A stretch of 64,000 bases of DNA, from contig NZ_CP109017.1 in the NCBI RefSeq assembly GCF_036226765.1, forward strand, positions 1,364,001-1,428,000, written 5' to 3'. Origin of the DNA: Streptomyces sp. NBC_00670. GTDB lineage: Bacteria > Actinomycetota > Actinomycetes > Streptomycetales > Streptomycetaceae. Shown here in pieces: positions 54,657-64,000 of this stretch. The notes under the pieces were generated by a model. It saw nothing but the letters and a program-made list of their open reading frames with translations, did no database searches and was not told the origin of the DNA. The position numbers were made by a program, and so were the translations under genes. Every line of letters begins with the position of its first letter. Positions within the stretch are counted from its first letter, which is position 1.

Positions 54657-56015
54657 CTACAGCGGTACGCGCAGGGCGCCGTCGATGAGGGCGGCGGCCT
54701 CGGCCGTGCCCGCGCAGCCGCTGCGGACCAGATGCTCACGGACCGCGCGGAGCCGGTCGCGCAGCCGCTGGGACTCCATGCCGCGCGCGGCCTCCGTCAT
54801 CTCCACGGCCGTCGCGGCCGCCTTGTCGGCGTTGCCGCGGCGCAGCTCGATATGGCTCAGCATGGCCAGCCGGTGCACCCGGCCGCGGTCGTGCGCCGGG
54901 GTGCCGACCGCCGCGGCCGCGTGCCGCCCGGCCGCCGTGAGGTCGCCGAGGCTCAGCAGCGCCTCCGCCACCTGGACGTTGACCAGACCGGGCTGGACGT
55001 ACCCGGTCTCGTCCGGTTCCCGGCCGCGCCGGATGTGCTCGGCGGCCGCCTCGGCCCGCCGGATGCAGGACAGCGCGCCGCTGCCGTCGCCGAGGTGCGC
55101 GTACGCCTTGGCCTGCATCGCGTACAGGTCGGAGGCGAGCGCGGGGGTGATCGTCTTCCCCGCGGCGCGCAGCGCGGCCTCGGCGAAGGCGACGGCCTGC
55201 CGGTACTCCCGCAGGAACAGCGACTGGTTGACGAGCAGCGCGATCACGTACGCGCCCAGCCCCCGGTCCCCGCTCGCCTTCGCCAGCCGCAGCGCCTGGT
55301 GGAAGTAGCGCTGGGCCAGCCCGTGGGCGTCGGAGTCGTACGCGCAGATCCCGGCGATCGCCACCAGCCCGCCGGTGGCGCGGTGCAGTTGGCGCCCGGT
55401 GGCGTCGGTGTAGCCGCCGCGCAGCAACGGGGCCGCCTCCGCGTTGAGGAAGCCGACGATGCGGGCGCGGGTCGCGACACCGCCGGCCTTGCGGTACATC
55501 TGCTCGTAGTGGCCCCGGGCGGTGCGCAGCAGTTCGATGTCGGCGAGGCTGACGTGGTGCCGGCCGCCGCGCGAGACGTCGGTGTCCTCGGGCGGGTTCT
55601 CCCACTCCCACACCGGCATCACGGCGGGCGTGCCGGTGACGGCGGGGGCGCCCAGGACGTGCGGGCGCTGCTGCTCGTCGGAGCGCCACAGGGCGGTGGC
55701 CCGCTCGACGAAGCCGGAGAGGGTGGAGTGACCGGCCGGGTGCGGGGCGGCCTGGTCGCCGGGTCCGCCGGGGAGGCCGAGCCCGATGTCGTCCAGCGTC
55801 ACCGGGCGGTGCAGCCGGGCGGCGAGCACCTCGCAGATCAGGTCGGGGACCTGGCCGCGCGGGCGCTGCCCCTTCAACCACCGGGCGACGGCGGTGTGTT
55901 CGTACCGCAGGGCCAGGCCGCGGGCGCGGCCGGCCTGGTTGACGTGGGCGGCGAGGCCGGCGTGCGAGACGCCCGCCTCGTCGAGGATCGCGTCGAGCAG
56001 AGTGTTGGGCTGCAT
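54657..56015 (-). CDS. NsdA-like regulator with TPR-type repeats
   Basis: 452 residues. The N-terminal 65 residues (NTLLDAILDEAGVSHAGLAAHVN, then YEHTAVARWLKGQRPRGQVPDLICEVLAARL) resemble a helix-turn-helix. The rest is alpha-helical and repeat-like: YFHQALRLAKASGD, AFAEAALRAAGKTITPAL, QAKAYAHLGDGSGALSCIRRAEA and so on, TPR-like. This layout matches the Streptomyces NsdA family, which modulates antibiotic production and sporulation; I base this on memory of the architecture. GGGGG lies 6 bases before the ATG. Confidence 0.75.
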   Translation of the reverse strand: MQPNTLLDAILDEAGVSHAGLAAHVNQAGRARGLALRYEHTAVARWLKGQRPRGQVPDLICEVLAARLHRPVTLDDIGLGLPGGPGDQAAPHPAGHSTLSGFVERATALWRSDEQQRPHVLGAPAVTGTPAVMPVWEWENPPEDTDVSRGGRHHVSLADIELLRTARGHYEQMYRKAGGVATRARIVGFLNAEAAPLLRGGYTDATGRQLHRATGGLVAIAGICAYDSDAHGLAQRYFHQALRLAKASGDRGLGAYVIALLVNQSLFLREYRQAVAFAEAALRAAGKTITPALASDLYAMQAKAYAHLGDGSGALSCIRRAEAAAEHIRRGREPDETGYVQPGLVNVQVAEALLSLGDLTAAGRHAAAAVGTPAHDRGRVHRLAMLSHIELRRGNADKAAATAVEMTEAARGMESQRLRDRLRAVREHLVRSGCAGTAEAAALIDGALRVPL

Positions 56016-56196
56016 GGGTGCCCCCGGTCCCTCGGTGCGCACAGGGTAGTGCGGACCGGTTCACACGGGGTGTGAACGGAGTGCGCGCATCCGGGGCGTG
56101 CGTTCGCTGCCGCGGGGGGTGGGGGGCCGGTTGACTGGGGTGCCTCGCAAGAGGCGGCCGGGCCGCCGGCTCCCCCTCGCACCAGACGGCGGCCCG

Positions 56197-56232
56197 CCCC
56201 CGGCGTACCGGTTCGCACCGATACGCCGGGGG
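56197..56232 (-). terminator. Terminator of pheST
   Basis: CCCCCGGCGTA (56197-56207) pairs with TACGCCGGGGG (56222-56232), and inside it CGGT pairs with ACCG around TCGC. It lies 28 bases after the pheT stop. Confidence 0.8.
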
Positions 56233-56260
56233 CCTGCGCGCCCCTCAGGGGGGCGAGGCG

Positions 56261-58765
56261 TCAGCCCCGCAGTGCCGCGCCCGTCCGCTCGCCCGCGAGG
56301 GCGACCGCCGCGTCGCGCGCCGCCGACGCCTCGTCGACCGTGAGCGTCCGGTCCCCCGCGCGGAAGCGCAACGCGTACGCCAGCGACTTGCGCCCCTCCC
56401 CCAGCTGCTCCGCGTTCTCGTAGACGTCGAACAGCCGGACGGACTCGAGGAGTTCACCGGCACCCTCGCGCAGCGCGGCCTCGACGTCGGCCGCGGGGAC
56501 CGCCTTGTCGACGACGAGGGCGACATCCTGTGTCGCGACGGGGAACGTCGAGATGCGGGGCGCCCCGAGGACGCCCTCCCCCGCCCGCTCCAGCACGTCG
56601 AGCTCGACCTCCGCCGCGCACGTCCGCTCCGGCAGGTGCATCGCCTTGACGACCCGCGGGTGCAGCTCACCGGCGTGCCCGACGAGCGTCTCCGCGCCGT
56701 CGACCACCGCGTAGAGCCCCGCGCACCGCCCGGGGTGCCAGGGCGCGTGCTGCTCGGCACGGACCGTCAGCTCCACGCCGTACTCCCCGGCCACGACCCG
56801 CGCCGCCTGGAGCGCGTCGGCCCAGTCGGACGGGCGTCCCTTGCCCCACCAGCCGGCCTGCTCGCGGGCGCCCGCCAGGACGACCGCGGCCCGGCGCGGC
56901 TGGCGCGGCAGTGCCGCGTCGAGCGCGGCCAGGTCGGCCTCGGAGGGCCGGCGGTCGACGGGCAGCCGGGCCGGGATCCGCTCCTCGCCGGTGGGCCGGA
57001 AGACCAGGCCGGTCTCGAACAGCGCGAGGTCGTGGCTGCCGCGCCCGTCGTTGCGGCGCAGCGCGCCGAGCAGGCCCGGCAGCAGCGTCGTACGGAGCGC
57101 GGGCTCCTCGTCGGAGAGCGGGTTGACCAGCGTGACCAGCGTCCGGCGCGGGTCGTCGGCGTCCAGGCCGAGCTGGTCGAGGGCGGCCTGGCCGAGGAAC
57201 GGGTAGTTCAGCGCCTCGACGTAGCCGGCCCCGGCGAGCGCGCGGCCGACCCGTCGGTGCAGCCGCTGCCGCTCGGTCAGCCCGTGGCCGGGCAGCGGCC
57301 GGGGCAGCGTGGAGGGCAGGTTCTCGTAGCCCTCCAGGCGGATGACCTCCTCCGCCAGATCGTTGGGGTCGGTGAGGTCGGGCCGCCAGGACGGCACGGT
57401 GACGAGCAGTTCGTCCTGCCCGTACACGTCACACCCGATCTGCTGCAGCCTGCGGACGACGGTCTCGCGGCCGTACGTCACGCCCGCCACCTTGTCCGGG
57501 TGGTCGGCCGGGATGGTGATCGTGTGCGGCGCGGAGGGCGCGATGATCTCGGTGACGCCGGCCTCGGCGGTGCCGCCGGCGAGCAGCACCAGCAGGTCGA
57601 CGGTGCGCTGGGCGGCGGCGGAGGCCGCCTCCGGGTCGACGCCGCGCTCGAAGCGGCGGGAGGCCTCGGAGGACAGCTTGTGCCGGCGCGCGGTGCGCGC
57701 GACGGAGACGGCGTCGAAGTGCGCGGCCTCCACGACGACCTCGGTGGTGGTGCCCTCGGTGTCGTCGATCTCGCTGTTGGCGCCGCCCATGACACCGGCC
57801 AGGCCGATCGGACCGCGGTCGTCGGTGATGACCAGGTCGTCGGTGGACAGCTTCCGGGTGACGCCGTCGAGGGTGGTGAGCCGCTCGCCCTGCTCGGCCC
57901 GGCGCACGCCGATGGTGCCCTGGACGCGGGAGCGGTCGTAGGCGTGCAGCGGCTGGCCGAGCTCCAGCATCACGTAGTTGGTGATGTCGACGGCGAGGGA
58001 GATCGGGCGCATGCCCGCCTTCTGCAGCCGCCGGGTGAGCCAGATCGGGGAGCGCGCCTCGGGGTCGAGTCCGGTCACCGTGCGGGCGGTGAAGCGGTCG
58101 CAGCCGAACGGGTCGGCGACCTTGACCGGGTGGCCGAAGGCGTTCGGCGCGGGCACGTCGAGCAGCGCCGGGTCGAGCAGCGGGAGGCCGTAGGCGATGG
58201 CGGTCTCGCGGGCGACGCCGCGCATCGACAGGCAGTAGCCGCGGTCGGGGGTGACGGCGATGTCGAGGACCTCGTCGACGAGCTGGAGCAGCTCGATGGC
58301 GTCGGTGCCGACCTCGTACTCGGGCGGCAGCACGATGATGCCGTGCGTGCCGTCGTCGCCCATGCCCAGCTCGTCGGAGGAGCAGATCATGCCGTGGGAG
58401 GTCTTGCCGTAGGTCTTGCGCGCGGAGATCGCGAAGCCGCCGGGCAGCTCGGCGCCGGGCAGCACCACGACGACCTTGTCGCCGACGGCGAAGTTGCGGG
58501 CACCGCAGACGATCTCCTGCGGCTCGCCGGTGCCGTTGGCCTGCCCGACGTCGACCGTGCAGAAGCGGATCGGCTTCTTGAAGCCCTCCAGCTCCTCGAT
58601 GGTCAGCACCTGTCCGACGACGAGGGGGCCTTTGAGGCCGTCGCCGAGCTGTTCGACGGTCTCGACCTCGAGGCCGGCCGAAATGAGCCTGGCCTGCACG
58701 TCGCGGCCGGTCTCGGTGGCCGGCAGGTCGACGTACTCCCGCAGCCAGGAAAGCGGGACCCGCAT
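56261..58765 (-). CDS. pheT: Phenylalanyl-tRNA synthetase beta subunit
   Basis: 834 residues, normal length. It begins [13 protein letters not shown] and continues with the tRNA-binding OB domain ([29 protein letters not shown]), the B3/B4 editing region ([34 protein letters not shown]), the catalytic-core-like B6/B7 part ([34 protein letters not shown]) and the C-terminal anticodon-binding domain ([17 protein letters not shown]). It forms an alpha2beta2 enzyme with PheS and hydrolyses mischarged Tyr-tRNA. The ATG overlaps the pheS stop (TGATG). Confidence 0.97.
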   Translation of the reverse strand: MRVPLSWLREYVDLPATETGRDVQARLISAGLEVETVEQLGDGLKGPLVVGQVLTIEELEGFKKPIRFCTVDVGQANGTGEPQEIVCGARNFAVGDKVVVVLPGAELPGGFAISARKTYGKTSHGMICSSDELGMGDDGTHGIIVLPPEYEVGTDAIELLQLVDEVLDIAVTPDRGYCLSMRGVARETAIAYGLPLLDPALLDVPAPNAFGHPVKVADPFGCDRFTARTVTGLDPEARSPIWLTRRLQKAGMRPISLAVDITNYVMLELGQPLHAYDRSRVQGTIGVRRAEQGERLTTLDGVTRKLSTDDLVITDDRGPIGLAGVMGGANSEIDDTEGTTTEVVVEAAHFDAVSVARTARRHKLSSEASRRFERGVDPEAASAAAQRTVDLLVLLAGGTAEAGVTEIIAPSAPHTITIPADHPDKVAGVTYGRETVVRRLQQIGCDVYGQDELLVTVPSWRPDLTDPNDLAEEVIRLEGYENLPSTLPRPLPGHGLTERQRLHRRVGRALAGAGYVEALNYPFLGQAALDQLGLDADDPRRTLVTLVNPLSDEEPALRTTLLPGLLGALRRNDGRGSHDLALFETGLVFRPTGEERIPARLPVDRRPSEADLAALDAALPRQPRRAAVVLAGAREQAGWWGKGRPSDWADALQAARVVAGEYGVELTVRAEQHAPWHPGRCAGLYAVVDGAETLVGHAGELHPRVVKAMHLPERTCAAEVELDVLERAGEGVLGAPRISTFPVATQDVALVVDKAVPAADVEAALREGAGELLESVRLFDVYENAEQLGEGRKSLAYALRFRAGDRTLTVDEASAARDAAVALAGERTGAALRG

Positions 58766-59883
58766 CAGATCTCCATCCCGAACGGCCGGGTGAACCGGAC
58801 GTCACCCTCGACCATGTCTCGCATGTCTTCGACGTTGTGGCGGAACATCAGCATCCGCTCGATGCCGAACCCGAAGGCGAAGCCGCTGTACTTTTCCGGG
58901 TCGACGCCGCAGGCGGTGAGCACCCGGGGGTTGACCATGCCGCAGCCGCCGAGTTCGATCCAGCCCTCGGAGGAGCAGGTGCGGCAGGGCCGGTCGGGGT
59001 TGCCGACGGAGGCGCCCTTGCACACGTAGCAGAGCATGTCCATCTCGGCGCTCGGCTCGGTGAAGGGGAAGTAGTTCGGACGCAGCCGGGTCTTCATCTC
59101 CGGGCCGAACAGCGACTGGACCATGTGGTCGAGGGTGCCCTTGAGGTCGGCCATGGTGAGGCCCTCGTCGATGGCGAGCAGCTCGATCTGGTGGAAGACC
59201 GGGGTGTGCGTGGCGTCCAGCTCGTCGGTGCGGTAGACGCGGCCGGGGCAGACGACGTAGACCGGGGGCTCGCGGTCGAGCATGCTGCGGGCCTGCACCG
59301 GCGAGGTGTGGGTGCGCAGGACGACGCCGCTGTCCTCGCCCTTGCCGCCCTCGACGAAGAAGGTGTCCTGCATGGTGCGGGCGGGGTGGTTCGGCGCGAT
59401 GTTGAGGGCGTCGAAGTTGAACCACTCGGCCTCGGCCTCGGGGCCCTCGGCGATCTCGTAGCCCATGGAGACGAAGACGTCGGCGACGCGCTCCATCATC
59501 GTGGTCAGCGGATGCCGGGCACCGGCCGGGACGCGGTCGTACGGCAGCGTGACGTCGACGGCCTCCTCGACCAGCACGCGGGCGTCCCGCTCGGCCTCCA
59601 GTTCGGTCTGCCGGCCGGCCAGGGCCTTGTTCACCGCGCCGCGGGCCATGCCGACGCGCTTGCCGGCGTCCGCCTTGGCGTGCGGGGGCAGGGCGCCGAT
59701 CTCGCGGTTGGCGAGGGCCAGCGGGGAGGCGGGGCCGGTGTGGGCGACCTTGGCCTCGTGGAGCGCGTCGAGGGAGTCCGCGGCGGCGAAGGCGGCGAGC
59801 GCCTCGTCCCGCATGCGCTCGATCTGTTCCGGTTTCAACGCCTCGACCTCGACAGGGTCGTACGACTTATTGGGTGCCGACAT
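58765..59883 (-). CDS. pheS: Phenylalanyl-tRNA synthetase alpha subunit
   Basis: 372 residues. The coiled N-terminus ([28 protein letters not shown]) binds tRNA. Class II motif 2 and substrate site: [33 protein letters not shown], and motif 3 [25 protein letters not shown] four-cysteine insertion [19 protein letters not shown] looks like a zinc knuckle, present in actinobacterial PheS. GGAAGAG precedes the ATG. TAGACT on the minus strand near 59980 is a possible -10. I saw no T-box or Phe-rich leader. Confidence 0.97.
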   Translation of the reverse strand: MSAPNKSYDPVEVEALKPEQIERMRDEALAAFAAADSLDALHEAKVAHTGPASPLALANREIGALPPHAKADAGKRVGMARGAVNKALAGRQTELEAERDARVLVEEAVDVTLPYDRVPAGARHPLTTMMERVADVFVSMGYEIAEGPEAEAEWFNFDALNIAPNHPARTMQDTFFVEGGKGEDSGVVLRTHTSPVQARSMLDREPPVYVVCPGRVYRTDELDATHTPVFHQIELLAIDEGLTMADLKGTLDHMVQSLFGPEMKTRLRPNYFPFTEPSAEMDMLCYVCKGASVGNPDRPCRTCSSEGWIELGGCGMVNPRVLTACGVDPEKYSGFAFGFGIERMLMFRHNVEDMRDMVEGDVRFTRPFGMEI

Positions 59884-60030
59884 CTCTTCCCGTGCTTCCG
59901 GTTGGCTGGCTGAAGGTCCCCGTCACCGATCCGAGCTGGGATCGTCACCGACTTCGGGACGCAAAGGTGCCAAAGGCCGAGTCTAACGGGGGTGAGGTGT
60001 GCGGATGCGCCCGTGGGTCGGGGCCCGCTC

Positions 60031-61218
60031 TCAGGTGAGGTAGGCCGGGAGCGCCACGGGCAGCGTAAATCGGAACCGCGCGCCGCCGCCGGGGGCGCGG
60101 CCGACCGTGATGACGCCGCCGTGGGCCTCGACGATGCCCTTGACGATGTACAGCCCGAGGCCCGTGCCGCCGCGCTTGCTGCCCCGCCAGAAGCGGGTGA
60201 AGACGCGGTTCATGGACTCCTCCGGGATGCCGGTGCCCTCGTCGCTCACGGTGACCGACGTGCCGGCCTCCTCCCCTTCGCGGGGGGACGCCGAGGGCGT
60301 GATCTCGATGGTGACGGTTCCCTCGCCGTGGCGCACGGCATTTTCCAGCAGGTTGCTGAGCACCTGGTCGATCTTGTCGGGGTCGGCCCACAGCGCGGGC
60401 AGCGGGTGTTCGAGCCGGAGCAGGAACCGGTCGGCGGGCTGTCCCGCGGCGACGTAGGCCTGGATGTGCCGGCCGACGGCGGCACCGATGTCGACGGGCT
60501 GACGGCGCACTTCGAGGCGCCCGGAGTCTATGCGGGAGATGTCGAGGAGTTCGGCGATGAGCCGGGTGACCCGGTCGGCGTCGGCGTCGACGGTCTCCAG
60601 CATCAGCCGTTTCTGGTCGTCGGTGAACCGCTCCCACTTGGCGAGCAGGGTCGCGGTGAACCCCTTGACGCTGGTCAGCGGGGAGCGCAGCTCGTGGGCG
60701 ACGGTGGCGATCAGTTCGGCGTGACTGCGCTCGGTGCGGCGGCGGGCCTCGGTGTCGCGCAGGCAGACGACGACCCGGCGGACGGGTCCGGTGGGCTCGG
60801 TGCGCACGTAGCGGGCGGAGACCAGGACCTCGCGGCCGCCGGGCAGCAGCAGGTTGCGCTCCGGCTGGCGGGTGCGGGTGGCGAGGCCGCCATAGGGGTC
60901 GGTCAGCTGCCACCAGCGGCGGCCCTCCAGGTCCTCCAGCGGCAGGGCCTCGGCGAGGGGGCGGCCGAGGACGTCGGCGGCACGGCGGGCGGTGACGCGC
61001 TCGGCGGCGGCGTTGAAGCGGACGACGCGGCCGCGCTCGTCGGCGACGACGAGTCCGTCGGGGAGGTCGTCGGGGTCGATACCGGCGTCGGCGCGGGACC
61101 CGGCCGGGTCCGCGTCGGGATCACCTGCGTGGCCGCCCCGGCCGTCCCGGCCACCCCGCAGGTCCCCGGACCCGGCTCCGGCCCCGGCCCCCGGTTCCCT
61201 GCTCGTGCCGACACTCAT
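60031..61218 (-). CDS. PAS-domain soluble histidine kinase (orphan)
   Basis: 395 residues, no membrane segment. After a Gly/Asp-rich 50-residue N-terminus comes a PAS domain (LPDGLVVADERGRVVRFNAAAERVT ... RDTEARRR, about 50-165). The kinase core has H-box AHELRSPLTSVKGFTA, N-box QVLSNLLENAVRHGEG, G1 SDEGTGIPEE and G2 GGTGLGLYIVKGIVEAHGG. All catalytic boxes are intact. No response regulator is adjacent, so the partner is elsewhere. It sits between pheS and a TrmH-type gene, an order that I recall as conserved in Streptomyces. Confidence 0.9.
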   Translation of the reverse strand: MSVGTSREPGAGAGAGSGDLRGGRDGRGGHAGDPDADPAGSRADAGIDPDDLPDGLVVADERGRVVRFNAAAERVTARRAADVLGRPLAEALPLEDLEGRRWWQLTDPYGGLATRTRQPERNLLLPGGREVLVSARYVRTEPTGPVRRVVVCLRDTEARRRTERSHAELIATVAHELRSPLTSVKGFTATLLAKWERFTDDQKRLMLETVDADADRVTRLIAELLDISRIDSGRLEVRRQPVDIGAAVGRHIQAYVAAGQPADRFLLRLEHPLPALWADPDKIDQVLSNLLENAVRHGEGTVTIEITPSASPREGEEAGTSVTVSDEGTGIPEESMNRVFTRFWRGSKRGGTGLGLYIVKGIVEAHGGVITVGRAPGGGARFRFTLPVALPAYLT

Positions 61219-61266
61219 CCCCGCACCCCACCTCTCTTCCGGCGTGGGCCCCGAACCCTGGTCACC

Positions 61267-62115
61267 CTACTGGCCGTCGGTGACGGACCGGCACCCTCCG
61301 GCGGCGCGCTGTGCACGCGCGGACGCGTAGAGACATACGGCCGCGGCGGTCGCCAGGTTCAGACTTTCGGCCCTTCCGTGGATCGGGACGCGTACGACGG
61401 CGTCCGCGAGGGCGCGGGTCTCCTCGGGCAGCCCCCAGGCCTCGTTGCCGAACACCCAGGCGGTGGGGGTGCCCATGGTGCCCTTGTCGAGCTCGTCGTC
61501 GAGGTCGTCGGCCCCGGCGCCGTCGGCGGCGAGGACGCGCACCCCGGCCTCCCGCAGCCCGCCCACGGCCCGCTCGACGGTGACGCCGACGGCGACCGGC
61601 AGATGGAACAGCGAGCCGACGGAGGCGCGCACGGCCTTGGGGTTGTACAGGTCGACGGAGGCGTCGGTGAGGACCACCGCGTCCGCGCCGGCGGCGTCCG
61701 CGCAGCGCAGTACGGTGCCGGCGTTGCCGGGGTCGCGGACGTGGGCGAGGACGGCGACGAGGCGGGGCCGGGCGGCGAGGATCTCCTCGAACGGCGTGTC
61801 GAGGAACCGGCACACCCCGACGAGGCCCTGCGGGGTGACGGTGGTGGAGATGTCGGCGATGACGTCGTCACCGGCGAGGTGCACGCGTGCGCCGGCGTCG
61901 CGGGATTCCCCCACGATGTCCGCGTACCGGTCGGCGGCGTCGGGTGTCACGAACAGCTCCACGAGGCCGGCCGCACCGTCCGGGCCCCGGTGCGCGGCCG
62001 CCTCCCGCACGGCCTGCGGCCCCTCCGCGAGGAACAGCCGCTCCTTCCCCCGGAAATTCCGCCGCCCGAGCCGCCGGGCGGCGCCGACACGGGGTGAACG
62101 GGGAGAGATGAGCAT
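61267..62115 (-). CDS. TrmH-family rRNA/tRNA 2'-O-methyltransferase
   Basis: 282 residues. N-terminal RRNFRGKERLFLAEGPQAVREA is the L30e-like substrate-binding domain (SpoU_sub_bind), then motif 1 HVRDPGNAGTVLRCADAAGADA, motif 2 WVFGNEAWGLPEE, motif 3 IPIHGRAESLNLATAAAVCLY (starting VPIHG). It should methylate a ribose in rRNA (23S type) from S-adenosylmethionine. It lies 330 bases downstream of rplT on the same strand and beside the orphan kinase. Confidence 0.9.
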   Translation of the reverse strand: MLISPRSPRVGAARRLGRRNFRGKERLFLAEGPQAVREAAAHRGPDGAAGLVELFVTPDAADRYADIVGESRDAGARVHLAGDDVIADISTTVTPQGLVGVCRFLDTPFEEILAARPRLVAVLAHVRDPGNAGTVLRCADAAGADAVVLTDASVDLYNPKAVRASVGSLFHLPVAVGVTVERAVGGLREAGVRVLAADGAGADDLDDELDKGTMGTPTAWVFGNEAWGLPEETRALADAVVRVPIHGRAESLNLATAAAVCLYASARAQRAAGGCRSVTDGQ

Positions 62116-62153
62116 GGACTACCTTCAGGCTCGTTGGACGGGCACCCCCACAT

Positions 62154-62346
62154 GCGGGCAGCAGGGGCGCGGGGCTGTGTGGTCTGCGCGGCTCCGCCGC
62201 GGCGAGCGCGAGCACTCACCGTGCCCCGTAAGGGGCGCGGGGAACTGCGCGAGAAGCCCCACCGGCGGTCAGCCGAGAACGCACCCCCGGGGTCCAAGGG
62301 GCGGAGCCCCTTGAAGGGATGGGAAGGGTAGGGGCGGCGGGGGCGA
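62154..62346 (+). repeat. Interspersed hairpin repeat, copy C (two modules)
   Basis: The first module (62162-62213) matches copy A at 18.0 kb and holds CGCGGC-TCC-GCCGCG (62187-62201). The second (62229-62346) matches copy B at 36.8 kb: AAGGGGCGCGGGGAACTGCGC, then GGGTCC with hairpin AAGGGGC-GGA-GCCCCTT (62296-62312), GGGATGGGAAGGGTAGGGGC and GGCGGGGGCGAAAAA. It fills most of the 331-base gap between the TrmH gene and rplT; the rest is the rplT terminator. Confidence 0.8.
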
Positions 62347-62382
62347 AAAACGCACTCGGCACCACCACCGCCCCGACGCAGT

Positions 62383-62416
62383 CGGACCCGCAGCCCGTTG
62401 AGGGCCTGCGGGTCCG
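62383..62416 (-). terminator. Terminator of the infC-rpmI-rplT operon
   Basis: CGGACCCGCAG (62383-62393) pairs perfectly with CTGCGGGTCCG (62406-62416); the loop can pair further through CCC/GGG. It lies about 30 bases after the rplT stop. Confidence 0.8.
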
Positions 62417-62446
62417 ATCCGGCGACGGCTCAGCGCCGCCGCAACG

Positions 62447-62830
62447 TCACGCGGCCTTCGGCGCGTTGACGTCCGACGGCAGCGCCTTCTGCGCAACCTC
62501 GACCAGCGCGGCGAACGCGTTCGCGTCGTTCACCGCGAGCTCCGCCAGGATCTTCCGGTCGACCTCGACGTTCGCGGCCTTCAGCCCCTGGATGAACCGG
62601 TTGTACGTCATCCCGTTGGCGCGGGCAGCGGCGTTGATCCGCTGGATCCACAGCTGCCGGAAGTCGCCCTTGCGCTTCTTGCGGTCGTTGTAGTTGTAGA
62701 CCAGCGAGTGGGTGACCTGCTCCTTGGCCTTGCGGTACAGGCGCGAACGCTGCCCGCGGTAGCCGGAGGCCTGCTCGAGGATCGCCCGGCGCTTCTTGTG
62801 GGCGTTGACTGCCCGCTTGACGCGTGCCAC
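62447..62830 (-). CDS. rplT: 50S ribosomal protein L20
   Basis: 127 residues from a GTG with AAGGAG 8 bases upstream. [37 protein letters not shown] and [30 protein letters not shown] blocks (here [18 protein letters not shown]) are those of L20. It binds 23S rRNA early in 50S assembly. The protein is a few residues longer at the C-terminus than in E. coli. It is the last gene of infC-rpmI-rplT. Confidence 0.97.
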   Translation of the reverse strand: MARVKRAVNAHKKRRAILEQASGYRGQRSRLYRKAKEQVTHSLVYNYNDRKKRKGDFRQLWIQRINAAARANGMTYNRFIQGLKAANVEVDRKILAELAVNDANAFAALVEVAQKALPSDVNAPKAA

Positions 62831-62929
62831 TTGATTGACTCCTTGTAGCGGGGCCGCGGTCTGTCCTCACGCGGCCCGAAAACGACTGGGACCCGGTCTT
62901 GGCGTACGGCGCTCAGTGGCGCCCGTACG

Positions 62930-63124
62930 TCACTTGCCGAGAAGCTTCTTGATCTTCGCGGCGTCGCCCGGGGCCATCTCGGCGTTGCCGGTGAGGCGAC
63001 GCGTCACGCGGGACGACTTGTGCTCGAGCAGGTGGCGCTTGCCGGCGCGCTCACGGAGCACCTTGCCGGAGCCGGTGATCTTGAAGCGCTTGCTGGCACC
63101 GCTGTGCGACTTGTTCTTCGGCAT
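62930..63124 (-). CDS. rpmI: 50S ribosomal protein L35
   Basis: 64 residues: [20 protein letters not shown], then [20 protein letters not shown] and a C-terminal IKKLLGK. This is a complete L35. It stands 99 bases upstream of rplT and 110 bases downstream of infC, in the usual order. Confidence 0.97.
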   Translation of the reverse strand: MPKNKSHSGASKRFKITGSGKVLRERAGKRHLLEHKSSRVTRRLTGNAEMAPGDAAKIKKLLGK

Positions 63125-63156
63125 AGCGCCGTTCTCTCCTCGTCGGTGGCGTTCCG

Positions 63157-63181
63157 GTGCCCGGTTCCGGGAACCGGGCAC
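63157..63181 (-). promoter_or_regulatory. Palindromic hairpin between infC and rpmI
   Basis: GTGCCCGGTTCC (63157-63168), one base G, GGAACCGGGCAC (63170-63181): a perfect 12-bp inverted repeat, with further GTTCC/GGAAC pairing outside. No U tract follows. Partial terminator, mRNA processing site or regulatory binding site within the operon. Confidence 0.6.
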
Positions 63182-63234
63182 GGTGGAACGTCGCTCTTGT
63201 ATCGGTTACGTCCTGGAGGCGCGCGCCCCCGGGA

Positions 63235-63903
63235 TCACGCCTCGGCCGGAGCCTCGGCAGGGACCTCGGCCCCGTCGTCGACATCGACGTCGTGGTCGGC
63301 GTCCGCGGCGTTCTGCGAGCGGCCGGGGTGGGCCTTCGCCTCCGCCTTGCGGGCTTCCTGCGCCTGGCGGGCCTCGGCCATCGCCTCGGTCTTCTTCTTG
63401 TGCGGACCGAGAACCATGATCATGTTCCGGCCGTCCTGCTTCGGGTTCGACTCCACGAAACCGAGGTCCTGGACATCCTCCGCGAGCCGCTGCAGCAGCC
63501 GGTAGCCGAGCTCCGGCCGGGACTGCTCGCGACCACGGAACATGATCGTGATCTTGACCTTGTCGCCCTGCTTGAGGAACCGGACGACGTGACCCTTCTT
63601 GGTGTCGTAGTCGTGCGGGTCGATCTTCGGCCGGAGCTTCATCTCCTTGATGACCGTGTGCGCCTGGTTCTTGCGCGCCTCACGGGCCTTCATGGCCGAC
63701 TCGTACTTGAACTTCCCGTAGTCCATGAGCTTGCACACGGGCGGACGGGCGTTCGCCGCGACCTCGACCAGGTCCAGGTCGTACTCCTGCGCAAGCTCCA
63801 GGGCCTTGGCAAGCGGGACAATCCCGACCTGCTCGCCGCTGGGACCGACAAGTCGCACCTCGGGAACGCGAATCCGGTCGTTGATGCGGGGCTCGGCGCT
63901 GAT
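63235..63903 (-). CDS. infC: Translation initiation factor IF-3
   Basis: 222 residues if translation starts at ATC (63903): [27 protein letters not shown] lies 4 bases before this codon; the frame upstream translates the ribosome site itself as R-G-G-S, so an earlier start would be odd. IF-3 blocks: [28 protein letters not shown] (N domain end), [23 protein letters not shown] and [17 protein letters not shown]. It has a C-terminal extension of about 45 residues rich in Ala/Glu/Asp, absent in E. coli but normal in actinobacteria. Rare start codons are well known for infC and allow autoregulation by IF-3. Confidence 0.93.
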   Translation of the reverse strand: MSAEPRINDRIRVPEVRLVGPSGEQVGIVPLAKALELAQEYDLDLVEVAANARPPVCKLMDYGKFKYESAMKAREARKNQAHTVIKEMKLRPKIDPHDYDTKKGHVVRFLKQGDKVKITIMFRGREQSRPELGYRLLQRLAEDVQDLGFVESNPKQDGRNMIMVLGPHKKKTEAMAEARQAQEARKAEAKAHPGRSQNAADADHDVDVDDGAEVPAEAPAEA

Positions 63904-64000
63904 GGATCCTCCTCGGTTAGCACCACACGGCGGTCTGGCGGACAGCCGTGTTTCGTCTGGGTGACATGGGGACCAACCATCGCGGCGCATCAAAAATGCC
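63904..64000 (-). promoter_or_regulatory. 5' leader of infC, cut by the window edge
   Basis: The minus-strand leader contains the ribosome site GAGGAGG and a hairpin in which ACACGGC (63925-63931) pairs with GCCGTGT (63945-63951), with GTC/GAC pairing inside the loop. The hairpin ends 15 bases before the ribosome site. Whether it regulates infC cannot be judged because the promoter is outside the window. Confidence 0.45.

Overview
The window is chromosomal DNA of a Streptomyces or a very close relative. GC content is very high, third codon positions are almost all G or C, GTG starts and GTGA/TGATG stop-start overlaps are frequent, and the gene content (argCJBDR, pheST, infC-rpmI-rplT, cobalamin genes, NsdA-like regulator, many GNAT and regulator genes) is typical of the Streptomyces core. 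From memory the order resembles the conserved core around argCJBDR and pheST in S. coelicolor; I could not verify this by alignment. I see no prophage, integrase, insertion sequence, CRISPR array or large horizontally acquired block.

Layout. 1-1300: the end of a p-aminobenzoate branch (PabC fragment, PabB). 1370-1963: a five-gene tRNA cluster (Gly-GCC, Cys-GCA, three Val-GAC) with promoter and terminator. 1975-6816: small zinc-ribbon protein, APH-type phosphotransferase, a small membrane protein, a Ser/Thr kinase and a TrmH-type methyltransferase. 6821-13842: cobalamin/siroheme genes, including a very large CobT fused to a BluB-like domain and a 730-residue disordered region. 14797-17858: a methionine ABC importer (MetQ, MetI, MetN) preceded by a Cys/Met-rich leader peptide. 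18122-25571: membrane proteins, a GNAT enzyme, a sigma factor, Tat-exported GlpQ, a PlsC acyltransferase, a TetR-MFS pair with a palindromic operator, and an aldo/keto reductase. 25650-27176: argH with ARG boxes. 27321-29603: a secreted protein with an exact internal duplication, a PPOX-fold protein and an L,D-transpeptidase.

31082-36763 is the most interesting block. A two-component system is divergent from two tandem pairs of (ferric-reductase-like flavin/haem membrane protein + FMN-binding exported protein), followed by the flavin transferase ApbE. It reads as a complete extracytosolic electron-transfer module with its own regulator. The divergent promoter region carries two pairs of 11-bp-spaced direct repeats in opposite orientation, likely response-regulator sites.

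36898-41820: argCJBDR, four overlapping biosynthetic genes and the repressor, with an ARG box. 41829-46008: a YfhO + GT2 + GtrA three-component cell-envelope glycosylation set. 46289-54604: assorted metabolic and regulatory genes, including a histidine-phosphatase-like protein without the catalytic histidine, a MocR regulator divergent from a DMT exporter, and an XRE regulator divergent from a SnoaL-like protein over a perfect palindrome. 54657-62115: NsdA-like regulator, pheT-pheS, an orphan PAS histidine kinase and a second TrmH-type methyltransferase. 62447-64000: rplT, rpmI and infC; infC appears to use an AUC start.

Three intergenic sites (about 18.0, 36.8 and 62.2 kb) share pieces of one modular hairpin-containing repeat family.
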